NCBI GenBank assembly: GCA_934717555.1
Contig: CAKUYY010000005.1
Coordinates: forward strand, 3,711-67,710
Direction: 5' to 3'
From: an uncultured Clostridium sp.
GTDB taxonomy: Bacteria; Bacillota; Clostridia; Oscillospirales; Acutalibacteraceae
Length of the DNA stretch: 64,000 nt
In this document: piece after piece, positions 7,711 through 16,000 of the stretch
Position numbering within the stretch: position 1 is the first letter of the stretch
How the letters are laid out: every line of letters begins with the position of its first letter
Position numbers and translations under genes: made by a program
The notes under the pieces: model-generated
Database searches by the model: none
What the model saw: the letters and a program-made list of their open reading frames with translations, nothing else
Told to the model about the DNA's origin: nothing

Positions 7711-8010
7711 GAAAGGAAAGGAAAAAATGAAAAGAAATATATATAAAGTCCTCAAAAGGAACTTCTTGATGGTCCGGCTCTCTTGCCGGCTTTGTATGAT
7801 GGGCTGTTATCCTTTGGATTGATTTTATCTTACAACGCTTTTGTGACATAACCATCAAGGCATTGTGAAAGTTTCAAGAAAATCATAAAAAATTTGTAAA
7901 TAGAGAACACCATAAAATTGGATTTCTTTGGATTTTATTCTCACTTTTTAGGATGGCTGTTGTCTGGACTATGTTATGATAGGCTATAACCAAAGTTGAA
8001 ACGTTATTTT

Positions 8011-8544
8011 TTACAGCGCCGTTCCCTTCTTGGGAACTCGGAAAGCCTGTATGTCGACCTTCTCTAGAGTTAGCAGCTTTATTTTTTTGCCTATACCGCC
8101 GGCGTAGCCCGTCAGACTTCCGTTTGTCCCTACCACTCTATGACAAGGGATAAGGATAGAGATGGGATTGTGCCCTACTGCGCCGCCCACCGCCTGTGCT
8201 GACATATTTTTTTCTCTGTGCTTTTCCGCAATTCTACACGCTATTTCCCTATAGGTGATGACCTGGCCGTAAGGGATCTGTCTAAGCATCTCCCATACCT
8301 CCAGACGGAACGCTGACCCTTTCAAAGAGATTGGAGGAAAAAATTCTGGATTCTTCCCCTGGAAATACACGTTCAGCCACCGCCTTGTCTGCTGGAATAC
8401 CAGCAGATCCTGTTCCTCCTGTCGTCTGTCTATCCCGGCGGCGAAATATTTCTGCCCGTCAAACCACAGACCCGTCAGGTTTTCCCCATCGCTCGCCATA
8501 GTAATAGCCCCTAGCGGCGACTGGTATCGGTTGGTATATTGCAT
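8011..8544 (-). CDS. ogt: Methylated-DNA--[protein]-cysteine S-methyltransferase
   Basis: A suicide repair protein that moves the alkyl group from O6-alkylguanine to its own cysteine. The active-site motif PCHRV is at residues 133-137 (acceptor Cys134), preceded by the recognition-helix region PYGQVITYREIA. At 177 residues it has the standard Ogt length. It starts four bases after the alkA stop, so the two genes form an alkylation-repair operon. The Ada-type N-terminal zinc domain is absent. No terminator was found directly after it. Confidence 0.95.
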   Translation of the reverse strand: MQYTNRYQSPLGAITMASDGENLTGLWFDGQKYFAAGIDRRQEEQDLLVFQQTRRWLNVYFQGKNPEFFPPISLKGSAFRLEVWEMLRQIPYGQVITYREIACRIAEKHREKNMSAQAVGGAVGHNPISILIPCHRVVGTNGSLTGYAGGIGKKIKLLTLEKVDIQAFRVPKKGTAL

Positions 8545-8548
8545 ATTT

Positions 8549-9217
8549 TTATCCCCCCTTCTTAGACTTACGGGAATCTATCTTCTTTTTGGGAGTGTAA
8601 TCCCGCATCCCTTCAATAGCTCCGCCCGCCACCGCCCAGAGGTACAGGCTGGCAACACTCCCACAGGGGGAAAACCGCCGGCGGTACTTTTCAAACAGCT
8701 TCCGGTCAATTTTCCGATGATGGTATACCATGCGGAGTCCCCGCTGTAAGGCCAGATCGTCAAAGCTGAAGATATCGGGCCGCTGCATACAAAAAAGCAA
8801 AATCATCTCTGCGGTCCAGATACCCACGCCTTTTAAGGCGGAAAGATCCCTGATCGCTTCCTTATCCGGCTTGTTCCAAATGCCTTCCAGGTCAAAAATG
8901 CCGGAACGGATCTTTTGGGCAAATTCCATGATGTATTCCGCTTTTCGGAAGGTGATGCCAAATTTTTGCAGCCCCTCCGTCCCTGCTTCCACAACAGTAT
9001 CGGCGTTGACTGTGCCCAGCGCCTCCCGCATTCTCTTCCAGATGGTGGCCTGCGCCTTGGTGGAGATCTGCTGCCCCACAATATGATGGATCACGGAAGA
9101 AAACAGGTCTGGGTCCACCTCCCGGTCGATATGTCCCACCCGTTGGATCACTTCTCCTATCTTGTGATCCTTTTGTTTTAAGTATTCTATTTCCCTCTCG
9201 CCGTAATGAAAATACAT
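8549..9217 (-). CDS. alkA: DNA-3-methyladenine glycosylase II (HhH-GPD family)
   Basis: Removes alkylated purines from DNA to start base excision repair. The helix-hairpin-helix LKGVGIWTA (128-136) is followed by the catalytic-Asp segment SFDDLALQRG (151-160). There is no Cys-rich Fe-S loop at the C-terminus, so it is AlkA-like rather than Nth or MutY. At 222 residues it is shorter than E. coli AlkA and lacks the N-terminal beta domain, as is common in this branch. It is co-transcribed with ogt four bases downstream. ATG 9217 follows AAAGGA by about nine bases. Confidence 0.92.
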   Translation of the reverse strand: MYFHYGEREIEYLKQKDHKIGEVIQRVGHIDREVDPDLFSSVIHHIVGQQISTKAQATIWKRMREALGTVNADTVVEAGTEGLQKFGITFRKAEYIMEFAQKIRSGIFDLEGIWNKPDKEAIRDLSALKGVGIWTAEMILLFCMQRPDIFSFDDLALQRGLRMVYHHRKIDRKLFEKYRRRFSPCGSVASLYLWAVAGGAIEGMRDYTPKKKIDSRKSKKGG

Positions 9218-9257
9218 AGGGGGTTTCCTTTCTATTTCATCGAACTTTTGTTATTTT

Positions 9258-9545
9258 TTATTTTACCATAAAATAGTGCGAAAAACTATGGTTATCTTTT
9301 GGGTTCCAATACTGAAGAGAAAAGGATTCGAAATTTTCCCACATCCGTTCCTCATCCACATCGCCATACCGTTCCAACAAACCGCGAAGCTCACTTTGCG
9401 CATAGCTTTCATCCCATACAGGAAGAAAAAACTCGCTTCAGGCTGGGTCCATAGCCAGAACCAATTGCTCCTAATAAGCCAATACGCTGGAACCGTCTGG
9501 CAAAGGACGATCCAGTTCGCTTCTCAACCAGTCAAACACCAGCAT
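9258..9545 (-). pseudogene. Decayed gene fragment with two in-frame stops
   Basis: Reading the minus strand from ATG 9545 gives a protein-like frame (MLVFDWLRSELDRPLPDG at the start, VWDESYAQSELRGLLERYGD later) down to the stop at 9258-9260. It is interrupted by TAG after the first ~27 codons and by TGA about 15 codons later. Composition and residue order look like a real gene that has lost function. The ancestral family is not recognised. Its 5' end abuts the start of the araC-type gene, which suggests a rearrangement junction. Confidence 0.5.
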
Positions 9546-9546
9546 A

Positions 9547-10376
9547 ATGATGATAACGAGTGGATTTGAAATCTATTATTATCGGGAGATTTATTTCAAG
9601 CCGTTAGACTTTCATAACCATGATTTTTATGAAGTTTACTTCTTCTTGGATGGCAGCGTCACGTATTATATTGAGGATCAAGTTTACGAGTTGGAGCCCG
9701 GCCAACTGCTGGTAATCCCGCCTGGAAGAATGCACCGGCCCGTTATTTTTGATAGTTCCGCCTACAAGCGGATGGTACTGTGGATTAATGTAGACTATCT
9801 ACATTCTTTAAAAAATCACACAGAGCTCCTTACAGAAAAGCTAAATCTTTTTAACGGGACAAGTGGATATCTCATCCATTTGAAAGAAGAATCCTTTTCC
9901 TTTCTTCTCGGAATATTCAACCATCTGATTCCCTTGGCCAAAAACAAGTCTCCACTGGTGCTTTTTCAGCAAAAATTTTTTATCTCTGCTTTGTTGGGGA
10001 AATATGCGAAAAACAAAAAGAACAGCAAAATTTCCCAGATTTACAAAAGAAACTAGCGCTTGTTCCTGATGCCATCCGGTATATTAACAAACATTTTACA
10101 GAACCTCTGAAACTAGACGATATCTGTTCTGAGTTTTTCGTAAGTAAGTACCACCTAATCCGTAAATTTAAAGAGTATATAAATCCTACTGTCTATCACT
10201 ATATTCTGTCTAAACGGATTGTACTGGCCCGGCATCTAATCCGGCAAGGAGTTGCAGTGACCTCTGTGGCAGAAGAATGTGGCTTCTCTGATTACTCAAA
10301 TTTTTACAAAGCCTTTACTGCAAAATTGGGAATGCCCCCCGCACAATTCAAAAAATATTGTAATCATGATTTTTAA
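9547..10376 (+). pseudogene. AraC-family transcriptional regulator, frameshifted
   Basis: The N-terminal sensor is a cupin-type AraC arm (HNHDFYEVYFFLDG, then ELEPGQLLVIPPGRMHRP), reading in the first frame to a stop at 10054-10056. The two helix-turn-helix motifs of the DNA-binding domain continue in the -1 frame from about 9999 to the stop at 10374-10376 (LKLDDICSEFFVSKYHLIRKF, split here by the frame; then SVAEECGFSDYSNFYKAF). One base is missing near 9973-10004, within A5T6, G4 or A3 runs. A sequencing error, phase variation or true decay are all possible. There is no good ribosome binding site, so the 5' end may also be damaged. Confidence 0.8.
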
Positions 10377-10400
10377 TCATCTAATATCCCAATAGAAATG

Positions 10401-10438
10401 ACAATGGCGTACAAGGAAAATTCCTTGTACGCCATTGT
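10401..10438. repeat. Perfect 18-bp inverted repeat after the AraC gene
   Basis: The arms 10401-10418 and 10421-10438 pair without mismatch around a 2-base loop (core ACAATGGCGTACAAGGAA). It is placed where the araC-type gene would terminate, but no T run follows, so a role as an element end or processing hairpin is also possible. Confidence 0.55.
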
Positions 10439-10725
10439 GGTGTTTGATATATGACATGTTATCATTCATGACAAAATTGGGGATAAACGTAATATTTTTT
10501 ATTCTCTGACAACAATGCTATTCTTGTCATTGAAATGGGTCATCTCTACTCTTTTATTATTATAATCAGTTTTCATACTCTACAGTCTCCAAAGTGTCAG
10601 AGGGGCTCATATAAAAAGGTCAAAATCTGGATTGTCTCATTTTTGAGTTCCAAATTTTGGCCTTTATCCCTATACACTCTACGCTATCAAAAAGATATCT
10701 GTGACCCATATGAAAGTAAAATAAC
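10439..10725. other. Non-coding stretch, nothing recognised
   Basis: AT-rich sequence between the 18-bp inverted repeat and the tandem terminators of tRNA-Leu. Short frames here lack ribosome binding sites and coding character. Confidence 0.5.
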
Positions 10726-10731
10726 AAAAAA

Positions 10732-10767
10732 GAGAGCTTCATACACGGTCCGCGTATCGAAGCTCTC
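10732..10767 (-). terminator. Second terminator downstream of tRNA-Leu
   Basis: On the minus strand a stem of GAGAGCTTC with GAAGCTCTC, extended inwards with one mismatch, is followed by T6. Confidence 0.7.
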
Positions 10768-10823
10768 CACTGGGAAGCGATGACAAAATAGATGTCACCA
10801 TAAACGCGAGCAAAAAGCAAAAT

Positions 10824-10864
10824 AAAAAACTGAGTCCAGAACGCAAATTGCGTCCAGACTCAGT
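10824..10864 (-). terminator. Terminator of tRNA-Leu
   Basis: Directly after the tRNA, the minus strand forms a long stem beginning CTGAGTC and ending GACTCAG, followed by T6. Confidence 0.8.
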
Positions 10865-10868
10865 CTGG

Positions 10869-10952
10869 TGGTGCGAGCGATGGGACTTGAACCCACACGT
10901 CATAGACACACGCACCTCAAACGTGCCTGTCTGCCTGTTCCAGCACACTCGC
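10869..10952 (-). tRNA. tRNA-Leu (anticodon GAG)
   Basis: An 84-nt tRNA with an encoded CCA end. The acceptor stem GCGAGTG pairs with CGCTCGC. The anticodon stem CACGT/GCGTG carries the loop TTGAGGT, giving anticodon GAG (codons CUU/CUC). There is a long class II variable arm and a GGTTCAAGTCC T-arm. Its 3' end points into the variable region to the left, the usual side for elements that integrate into tRNA genes. Confidence 0.93.
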
Positions 10953-11030
10953 ATATATCCCTGAAAACTTATATAAATTCTCAGCGGATTGTATTATACC
11001 ATCTTCTGGGATCGGTGTCAATGATTTTCG

Positions 11031-11627
11031 CTAATATTTTAAGTTTTTTGCAACCTCACAAAAGTCTTCATAGCTCATCAGACAGTTGACCACCTGCAAC
11101 AGGGCATTCGGGGACAGATGTTCCGGCAAACGCAATTCTTTAAGCAAAGAGACCCGTTTTTTACGGCTGTCCTGGCCTCCGGAAAATCCCCACTCAAAAA
11201 GGTCCGCTTTTGTCACCGTTCGAAAAGAACGGCTTTTTTCTTCGGAAACATCACAATCTGCACCCGCCCGACGGATAACCTCGGCTAAAATTTCCTGGGG
11301 GATTCCTTCCACTCCCAGTTTTCCCTCCTTGGAGGGCTTTTCCTTTCGATGTTCTTTCCCAAAGATATCCGGGATATAGGCGTGTTTGATTTTTCCTTTT
11401 GGGATCATACCGGTGAGATGATTCCGAATCAGAAAACCGGCGGAGTCGCTGTCTGTCAGCACCAGAATTCCTCTTGTGTCCGCCAAACGACGTATGAGAG
11501 CCAGCTTTTCCTTATTGTTAAAAATCTGAAATCCCCCGGTATCAATAATCAATCCATCAATCAGGGACGACAGCTTAATTTTGTCATATTTCCCTTCCAC
11601 AATCACCGCTTCTTTGACACGGATCAC
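11031..11627 (-). CDS. rnmV: Ribonuclease M5
   Basis: Performs the final maturation of 5S rRNA in Firmicutes. The Toprim domain shows VIVEGKYDK (8-16, catalytic Glu) and TDSDSAG (58-64, metal-binding Asp pair). The C-terminal part holds the RNase M5-specific region. At 198 residues it has normal length. Its ATG overlaps the holA stop by 4 bp, so translation is coupled. It is often found with ksgA elsewhere, but here it follows holA. Confidence 0.93.
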   Translation of the reverse strand: MIRVKEAVIVEGKYDKIKLSSLIDGLIIDTGGFQIFNNKEKLALIRRLADTRGILVLTDSDSAGFLIRNHLTGMIPKGKIKHAYIPDIFGKEHRKEKPSKEGKLGVEGIPQEILAEVIRRAGADCDVSEEKSRSFRTVTKADLFEWGFSGGQDSRKKRVSLLKELRLPEHLSPNALLQVVNCLMSYEDFCEVAKNLKY

Positions 11628-12676
11628 CTGTGTATTCCCCCTTCAGCCGCCAGACGCAACTGAGCAATCAATTCTTCTAAAATCACCCGGTTATCTACTC
11701 GGGAACTTTTTAAACGGATATCCGCTTCCAAGATCAGGCGAAGGCTTTGGCGCAATTGTTCCATTGACATGTTTCGGACATCCCTCTCTGCGTTTCGCAA
11801 ACGGAACTCTTTCCCCTTATAGGGAAAACTCTGCGATAATTGGAAAGGCGCTACGCCGCTTTCCAGCGCCACCTTTACCCGGTAAAGATCCACATAGGCA
11901 GACGAGAGGACCGCCAAGATCATCACCGGCTCTTCTTTCTGATAAAGCAGTAAATCCAACTGCCGGTACGCTTGGTCGTACCGCCCCGCTACCAGGGCCT
12001 TGGACAAAACAAATACCGTAGTCTCTAAGTTCTGCGTGACTACCTGGTCGATATCCTGCCGGGTAATTTCCCTCCCTTGGGCAAATGCGCACAGCTTTTC
12101 CATTTCTTGGCTTAATACCAAGAGGTCTTCCCCACAAAGCTGTATCATCCAACCCGCATCGGCCCGACTTAGGGTATTTCCCCTTTTTTCCGCCCATCCT
12201 ACCAGTTGTTTTTCCAGTGTCGGAGTATCCCGTTTGCATAGTTCCGCTACACAGCCAGCTTTCTGCGCGGCCGCAAGAAACTTCTTCCATTTGGCCGATT
12301 TTTTTACGTCCATCTCCAGGGTAGACTGGCTCACAATGAGTACAGTAGTTTCCGGCAAGTCCTCCAGAAGTTCATAAAGCTTTTTTAGTCCCGAAGCCGG
12401 CAGCGTTTCCACATTGAGATCATGCACCACAACGCACTTGCGATCCGCCAGCATCGGCAGGGCCTCCACTGCATCCGCGATACTATCCACATCGCTGATG
12501 CCTGAAGGAAAAGACTGAAAATTAAAATCCGAATATCCTTTTCCCAAAATCTTCTGTACCATCTGCGTTGTGTAGTGTTTAATGAGATACTTTTCTTCCC
12601 CATAGAGCACATAAAGCCGGTCAAAAGTTTTTTCCCGAATCTGCTTTTTTAAATCTGTTTCTTTAATCTGAGGCAT
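11624..12676 (-). CDS. holA: DNA polymerase III subunit delta
   Basis: The clamp-loader wrench that opens the beta sliding clamp. The 350-residue sequence has the family start (DRLYVLYGEEKYLIKHYTTQM), the AAA+-like core (PMLADRKCVVVHDLN) without Walker residues, as expected for delta, and the helical collar domain at the C-terminus. It lies two bases after comEC and overlaps rnmV by 4 bp, giving a comEC-holA-rnmV unit. The comEC-holA order is common in Firmicutes. Confidence 0.93.
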   Translation of the reverse strand: MPQIKETDLKKQIREKTFDRLYVLYGEEKYLIKHYTTQMVQKILGKGYSDFNFQSFPSGISDVDSIADAVEALPMLADRKCVVVHDLNVETLPASGLKKLYELLEDLPETTVLIVSQSTLEMDVKKSAKWKKFLAAAQKAGCVAELCKRDTPTLEKQLVGWAEKRGNTLSRADAGWMIQLCGEDLLVLSQEMEKLCAFAQGREITRQDIDQVVTQNLETTVFVLSKALVAGRYDQAYRQLDLLLYQKEEPVMILAVLSSAYVDLYRVKVALESGVAPFQLSQSFPYKGKEFRLRNAERDVRNMSMEQLRQSLRLILEADIRLKSSRVDNRVILEELIAQLRLAAEGGIHR

Positions 12677-12678
12677 TC

Positions 12679-14898
12679 TTATTCCCTCCTTATACTGACC
12701 GCCCCGCTGGAATCCTGTTCTAAAACAAGGTTTCCCTGCCCACCGGTGACAAAGATTTCCCCGGCCTGTGGCGTATAACGAACAATCCCTTCTCTGGCTG
12801 TTTCCTCGCTGACCGAAAATACAGCGTATTGGCTGGAGATTTCCCCTCCCCTTGCGTCTGGAACCCCTGTGATATAAAAATGGCTATCCAGCCCCGGTGT
12901 CTCCGCTTTCCCTGTAGGGTCAACGGTTATTTGAAGATCCCCTATTGACAAGTGTGTATACCCGTTTTTCATATCCGTATAAACAGAAGCCTTTCCCCAC
13001 AGGTCTACTTGTGTTTGGCCGCTCACCATTGCCGCCTCTTGCGCTACATGCATACTGTTCCAAAGCCGTTCTTCTTTCTTCGCTTCTTCCGGCAACTCCA
13101 GCAATCGGGGAGGATATGACAAAATAACTTGATACGCCCCTTGGTTACCTTCCTGTTCTATACTGGGAAGTACCATATAATCCAAACTGTGCACATTCTT
13201 CTCCCGGAAATGCCGTTGTACCGCCTCGGGCGCATAACGGCCTCCTCCACAGGAGATCACAGCCCCATGCCCCTGATAGGAGAGTGTCACGGCGCATCCG
13301 TCCCCCACGTCCAAAATAGCGACCTCCACAGAATTCCTGTGGAACACCCATTGGCATACGCCTCCAAAAATCAGGAGCAAACAGCTAAACCATGCCGCTA
13401 TCCTCCGATTAGAGCGTGTAGGAGACCACCAGACCACTGCCAGCAGTACCAGCGTCCCCATAAGCCATAACAATAGAAAGTCTTCTCCCACCGATAGGCT
13501 CGCAAAGGGAATGTCAGCCAAACAGGAAGCACACGCCTGCAGATATTGAATCAGCAGGCTGGAAAGGAATAGAAAAGGCATTGCCAAAAAGGAAACCACG
13601 CCCGTAAAAGATAAGAGAACCGCGGCCATTGTCCCTATCATCATCAACATAGCAGGCCCTACCAGCAACAAATTGGCAAGAATCGATACCAGGGAAAACT
13701 CCTGGAAAGTAAGCAAAATAACCGGGATTGTAAACAGTGTGGCGGATACTGTAACTGCCGCAGAATCGCCGATCCATTTCCATATCCGTTTTCCGTGGGA
13801 AATGCGGGATACCACTTTTTGATTCCATTGGTTTAAAAGCTTCCCGGAAACTAAAAGGATGCCTAAGGTACAGGCAAAGGATAACAACAGCCCTACATCT
13901 CCCGCCGCAAAGGGGTTGGCTACAGTGAGAATCCCAACAGCCGCCCCTAAGGAATTGAGAGAATCTGGTTCCCTATATATCATCATCCCCAAAAGCATCA
14001 GAATGGACATGAGGCCCGCGCGCATCACGGAAGGGGAAAATCCGGTGACCGCCATAAATGCTATCACTCCAATGATAGACAACCCCGCCGCCATCCGCCT
14101 GCGCAAGCGTAGGAACAGGAAAAGATGCAGCAGGCATTGGGTAACAGCGGCCATGTGCAAACCGGATACTGCCAGCAGATGGGAAACCCCTATTCTCTGG
14201 AAATCCTCCTGGGTTTCCTGCGTCATCTGCTCTTTTGCGCCCAGCAACACCCCGGCGGCCATCCCCGACTGTTTCGAAGGAAACAGTAACCGTATGCGAT
14301 GAAGAATTTCCTCCCGGGCTTTCAAGGCGTAATAATAGGGAGGGTAATGATCCGGGGATTGGATGGAAAACGGCTCATACTCATAGAGAAAACCGGTCAG
14401 CCGGATTCCTTTGGATTGGTAGTAAGCGGCGGAATCCAGCCCGCTTCCCCTTTCCGGGACAAAAAGGCGGACCTTGCCCGTCACCCGGTCATATACGCCG
14501 GCATCCAGCGCATGGGTAGCGGTAATCCGAATATGGATGGACTGAGGCGCCCCTTCTATTTCCACCCGATCCGTCTGGATCTCATAATAGTAACGCCCGT
14601 CTTTCTGATAGGGCAACTCACAGATGGAGCCGGAGATCTCCATATCCCGGCCGTCCAGAAACTCCACCGGCCGCACCAGCCACATCTGTCCCAAGCCATA
14701 TGCGATGCACGCCATCCCGGCGGCTATACAGGCGATGGGCACAGCCTTTTCCCTGCGCAGGCGGGGAATCAAAAGAGAAACCACAAAGAATAACAAGCAT
14801 CCCGCCGCCAGATACCAAGAAATACTTTCCCCAAAGAAAACAGCGGCTGCCTGACCAAGCAGATATGAAAAACCTACCAGTGCAAGCGGCCGCTTCAT
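12679..14898 (-). CDS. comEC: ComEC/Rec2-type DNA uptake channel with degenerate hydrolase domain
   Basis: Membrane channel family for import of single-stranded DNA. N-terminal transmembrane helices and an OB-like DUF4131 region are followed by the competence core (GVSHLLAVSGLHMAAV, GFSPSVMRAGLMS). From about residue 520 comes the metallo-beta-lactamase-like domain, but its first motif reads LDVGDGCAV instead of LDVGQGDS, and the HxHxDH segment is replaced by LPSIEQEGNQGA. The nuclease-like function is therefore probably lost. ATG 14898 is eight bases from GGAG and is preferred to ATG 14904. It leads the comEC-holA-rnmV unit. Confidence 0.88.
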   Translation of the reverse strand: MKRPLALVGFSYLLGQAAAVFFGESISWYLAAGCLLFFVVSLLIPRLRREKAVPIACIAAGMACIAYGLGQMWLVRPVEFLDGRDMEISGSICELPYQKDGRYYYEIQTDRVEIEGAPQSIHIRITATHALDAGVYDRVTGKVRLFVPERGSGLDSAAYYQSKGIRLTGFLYEYEPFSIQSPDHYPPYYYALKAREEILHRIRLLFPSKQSGMAAGVLLGAKEQMTQETQEDFQRIGVSHLLAVSGLHMAAVTQCLLHLFLFLRLRRRMAAGLSIIGVIAFMAVTGFSPSVMRAGLMSILMLLGMMIYREPDSLNSLGAAVGILTVANPFAAGDVGLLLSFACTLGILLVSGKLLNQWNQKVVSRISHGKRIWKWIGDSAAVTVSATLFTIPVILLTFQEFSLVSILANLLLVGPAMLMMIGTMAAVLLSFTGVVSFLAMPFLFLSSLLIQYLQACASCLADIPFASLSVGEDFLLLWLMGTLVLLAVVWWSPTRSNRRIAAWFSCLLLIFGGVCQWVFHRNSVEVAILDVGDGCAVTLSYQGHGAVISCGGGRYAPEAVQRHFREKNVHSLDYMVLPSIEQEGNQGAYQVILSYPPRLLELPEEAKKEERLWNSMHVAQEAAMVSGQTQVDLWGKASVYTDMKNGYTHLSIGDLQITVDPTGKAETPGLDSHFYITGVPDARGGEISSQYAVFSVSEETAREGIVRYTPQAGEIFVTGGQGNLVLEQDSSGAVSIRRE

Positions 14899-14997
14899 AA
14901 TCATTTCTCCAATCCTTTTGCAGATTGCGGGGAATTTCTTTTCCTCATAATTTTCTGAAAAAAAGAAATTCCCTTTCTCCTCAATAAGACAAACTTT

Positions 14998-15549
14998 TTA
15001 TTTGACAAACAGAGGCAGCGGCTCCAGGAAAATAATATCTTTCCGGTTTGCCGCGTCTCCTTCTGCCAATACGCTGGCACAGCCCACAATGTTTCCGCCG
15101 GCTTCCTGTACCAGCTTTTCCAAAGCGGAAAGGGATTCTCCCGTACTGATCACATCATCTACAATCAGAACCCGTTTTCCCTTCAAAGACTGATAATCCT
15201 CCTCCGCCAAATACAGTACCTGCTGTTTCGCGGTTGTAATGGACTTCACTTCCACCTTAATGGGATTACGCATATACAGCTTGACACTCTTACGCGCTAC
15301 CACATATTTGCGGCATCCCTGGCGGGCCATTTCATAGCAAAGTGGAATGCCCTTTGCTTCCGCTGTGATCACAATATCATGTTCCGGGCACTTTTCCAAC
15401 AGGGCAGCCGCGGCTTTCTCTGTCAGCTCCACATCGCCAAACATGATAAATGCAGCGATATCCAATTTATCGTCCACTGGGCACAACGGCAAATCCCGTT
15501 CACAACCCGCTATGGTCATTTTATAAACTCGACTCATTGATTCAACCAT
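14998..15549 (-). CDS. Phosphoribosyltransferase (adenine PRTase-like)
   Basis: Type I PRTase fold with the PRPP-binding loop VLIVDDVISTGES (127-139). The upstream EAKGIPL and ARKSVKLYM segments resemble adenine phosphoribosyltransferase, and the length (183 residues) fits. The substrate cannot be read from sequence; purine salvage or a regulatory role are both possible. A start at ATG 15534 (MSRVYK) is an alternative, but the AGGAAAG site is closer to 15549. It is separated from comEC by about 100 bp. Confidence 0.8.
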   Translation of the reverse strand: MVESMSRVYKMTIAGCERDLPLCPVDDKLDIAAFIMFGDVELTEKAAAALLEKCPEHDIVITAEAKGIPLCYEMARQGCRKYVVARKSVKLYMRNPIKVEVKSITTAKQQVLYLAEEDYQSLKGKRVLIVDDVISTGESLSALEKLVQEAGGNIVGCASVLAEGDAANRKDIIFLEPLPLFVK

Positions 15550-15579
15550 CTTTCCTATTCTTGATTCACGTTTTCCGGA

Positions 15580-15918
15580 TCAGCCCGGAGGCCACTTCAT
15601 GGAACGCCCGCCCAACAAATGAAAATGCAAATGCTGCACTGTCTGGCCGCCGTCTTCCCCGCAGTTATTGACAATACGGTATCCCTTATCGAGCTTGAGC
15701 TGACGGGCAAGCTGGGCCGCGACCAAATAAATATGGGCCACCACCCCGCTGTTCTGTTCGTTGAGCTCATTGGCAGAACCAATGTGTTCCTTTGGGATCA
15801 ACAGAACATGTACCGGTGCCTGAGGGTCCAGATCATAAAAGGCCACGACCTGATCATCTTCATAAACCTTGTTAGAAGGGATTTCTCCCGCAGCAATTTT
15901 ACAAAAAATACAATCCAT
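15580..15918 (-). CDS. HIT family nucleotide hydrolase (Hint type)
   Basis: A purine nucleoside phosphoramidase-like protein of 112 residues. It has the N-terminal CxxC (IFCKIAAGEIPS) typical of bacterial Hint proteins and the histidine triad HLHFHLLGG at 96-104. The physiological substrate is generally unclear in bacteria. It ends 30 bp before the phosphoribosyltransferase and may be co-transcribed with it. Confidence 0.93.
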   Translation of the reverse strand: MDCIFCKIAAGEIPSNKVYEDDQVVAFYDLDPQAPVHVLLIPKEHIGSANELNEQNSGVVAHIYLVAAQLARQLKLDKGYRIVNNCGEDGGQTVQHLHFHLLGGRSMKWPPG

Positions 15919-15958
15919 CAGTCTACACCTCTTTCCTGCATCACTTGTTCATCAAGGC

Positions 15959-15987
15959 AGGGAGAAAAAGAAGCGCTTTTTCTCCCT
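15959..15987. terminator. Hairpin between alaS and the HIT gene
   Basis: A 12-bp stem (AGGGAGAAAAAG with CTTTTTCTCCCT) and 5-base loop lies just after the alaS stop. It probably ends or attenuates the alaS transcript, though its T run is stronger on the plus strand. Confidence 0.5.
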
Positions 15988-16000
15988 TTTTCACCTTTTC

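Larger units (their letters stand above)
7516..8010. other. Gene-poor stretch with two hairpins
   Basis: No convincing gene was found in these 495 bases. They contain an 8-bp hairpin (7648-7666), the strong hairpin at 7682-7710, and AT-rich sequence towards ogt. A 31-codon plus-strand frame at 7727-7822 has an acceptable ribosome binding site but nothing else in its favour. Confidence 0.5.

Noticed and set aside
7727..7822. A 31-codon plus-strand frame after a GGAAAGGA site
   Set aside because: Only the ribosome binding site supports it; composition and position in debris do not.
9276..9569. A 97-codon plus-strand frame before the AraC gene
   Set aside because: The opposite strand reads as a decayed gene with protein-like composition; the plus frame lacks a ribosome binding site and runs past the AraC start.
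1..10868. Direct repeat of the tRNA-Leu 3' end marking an integrated island
   Set aside because: No second copy of the T-arm/acceptor sequence was seen on reading the region, so island ends cannot be set.
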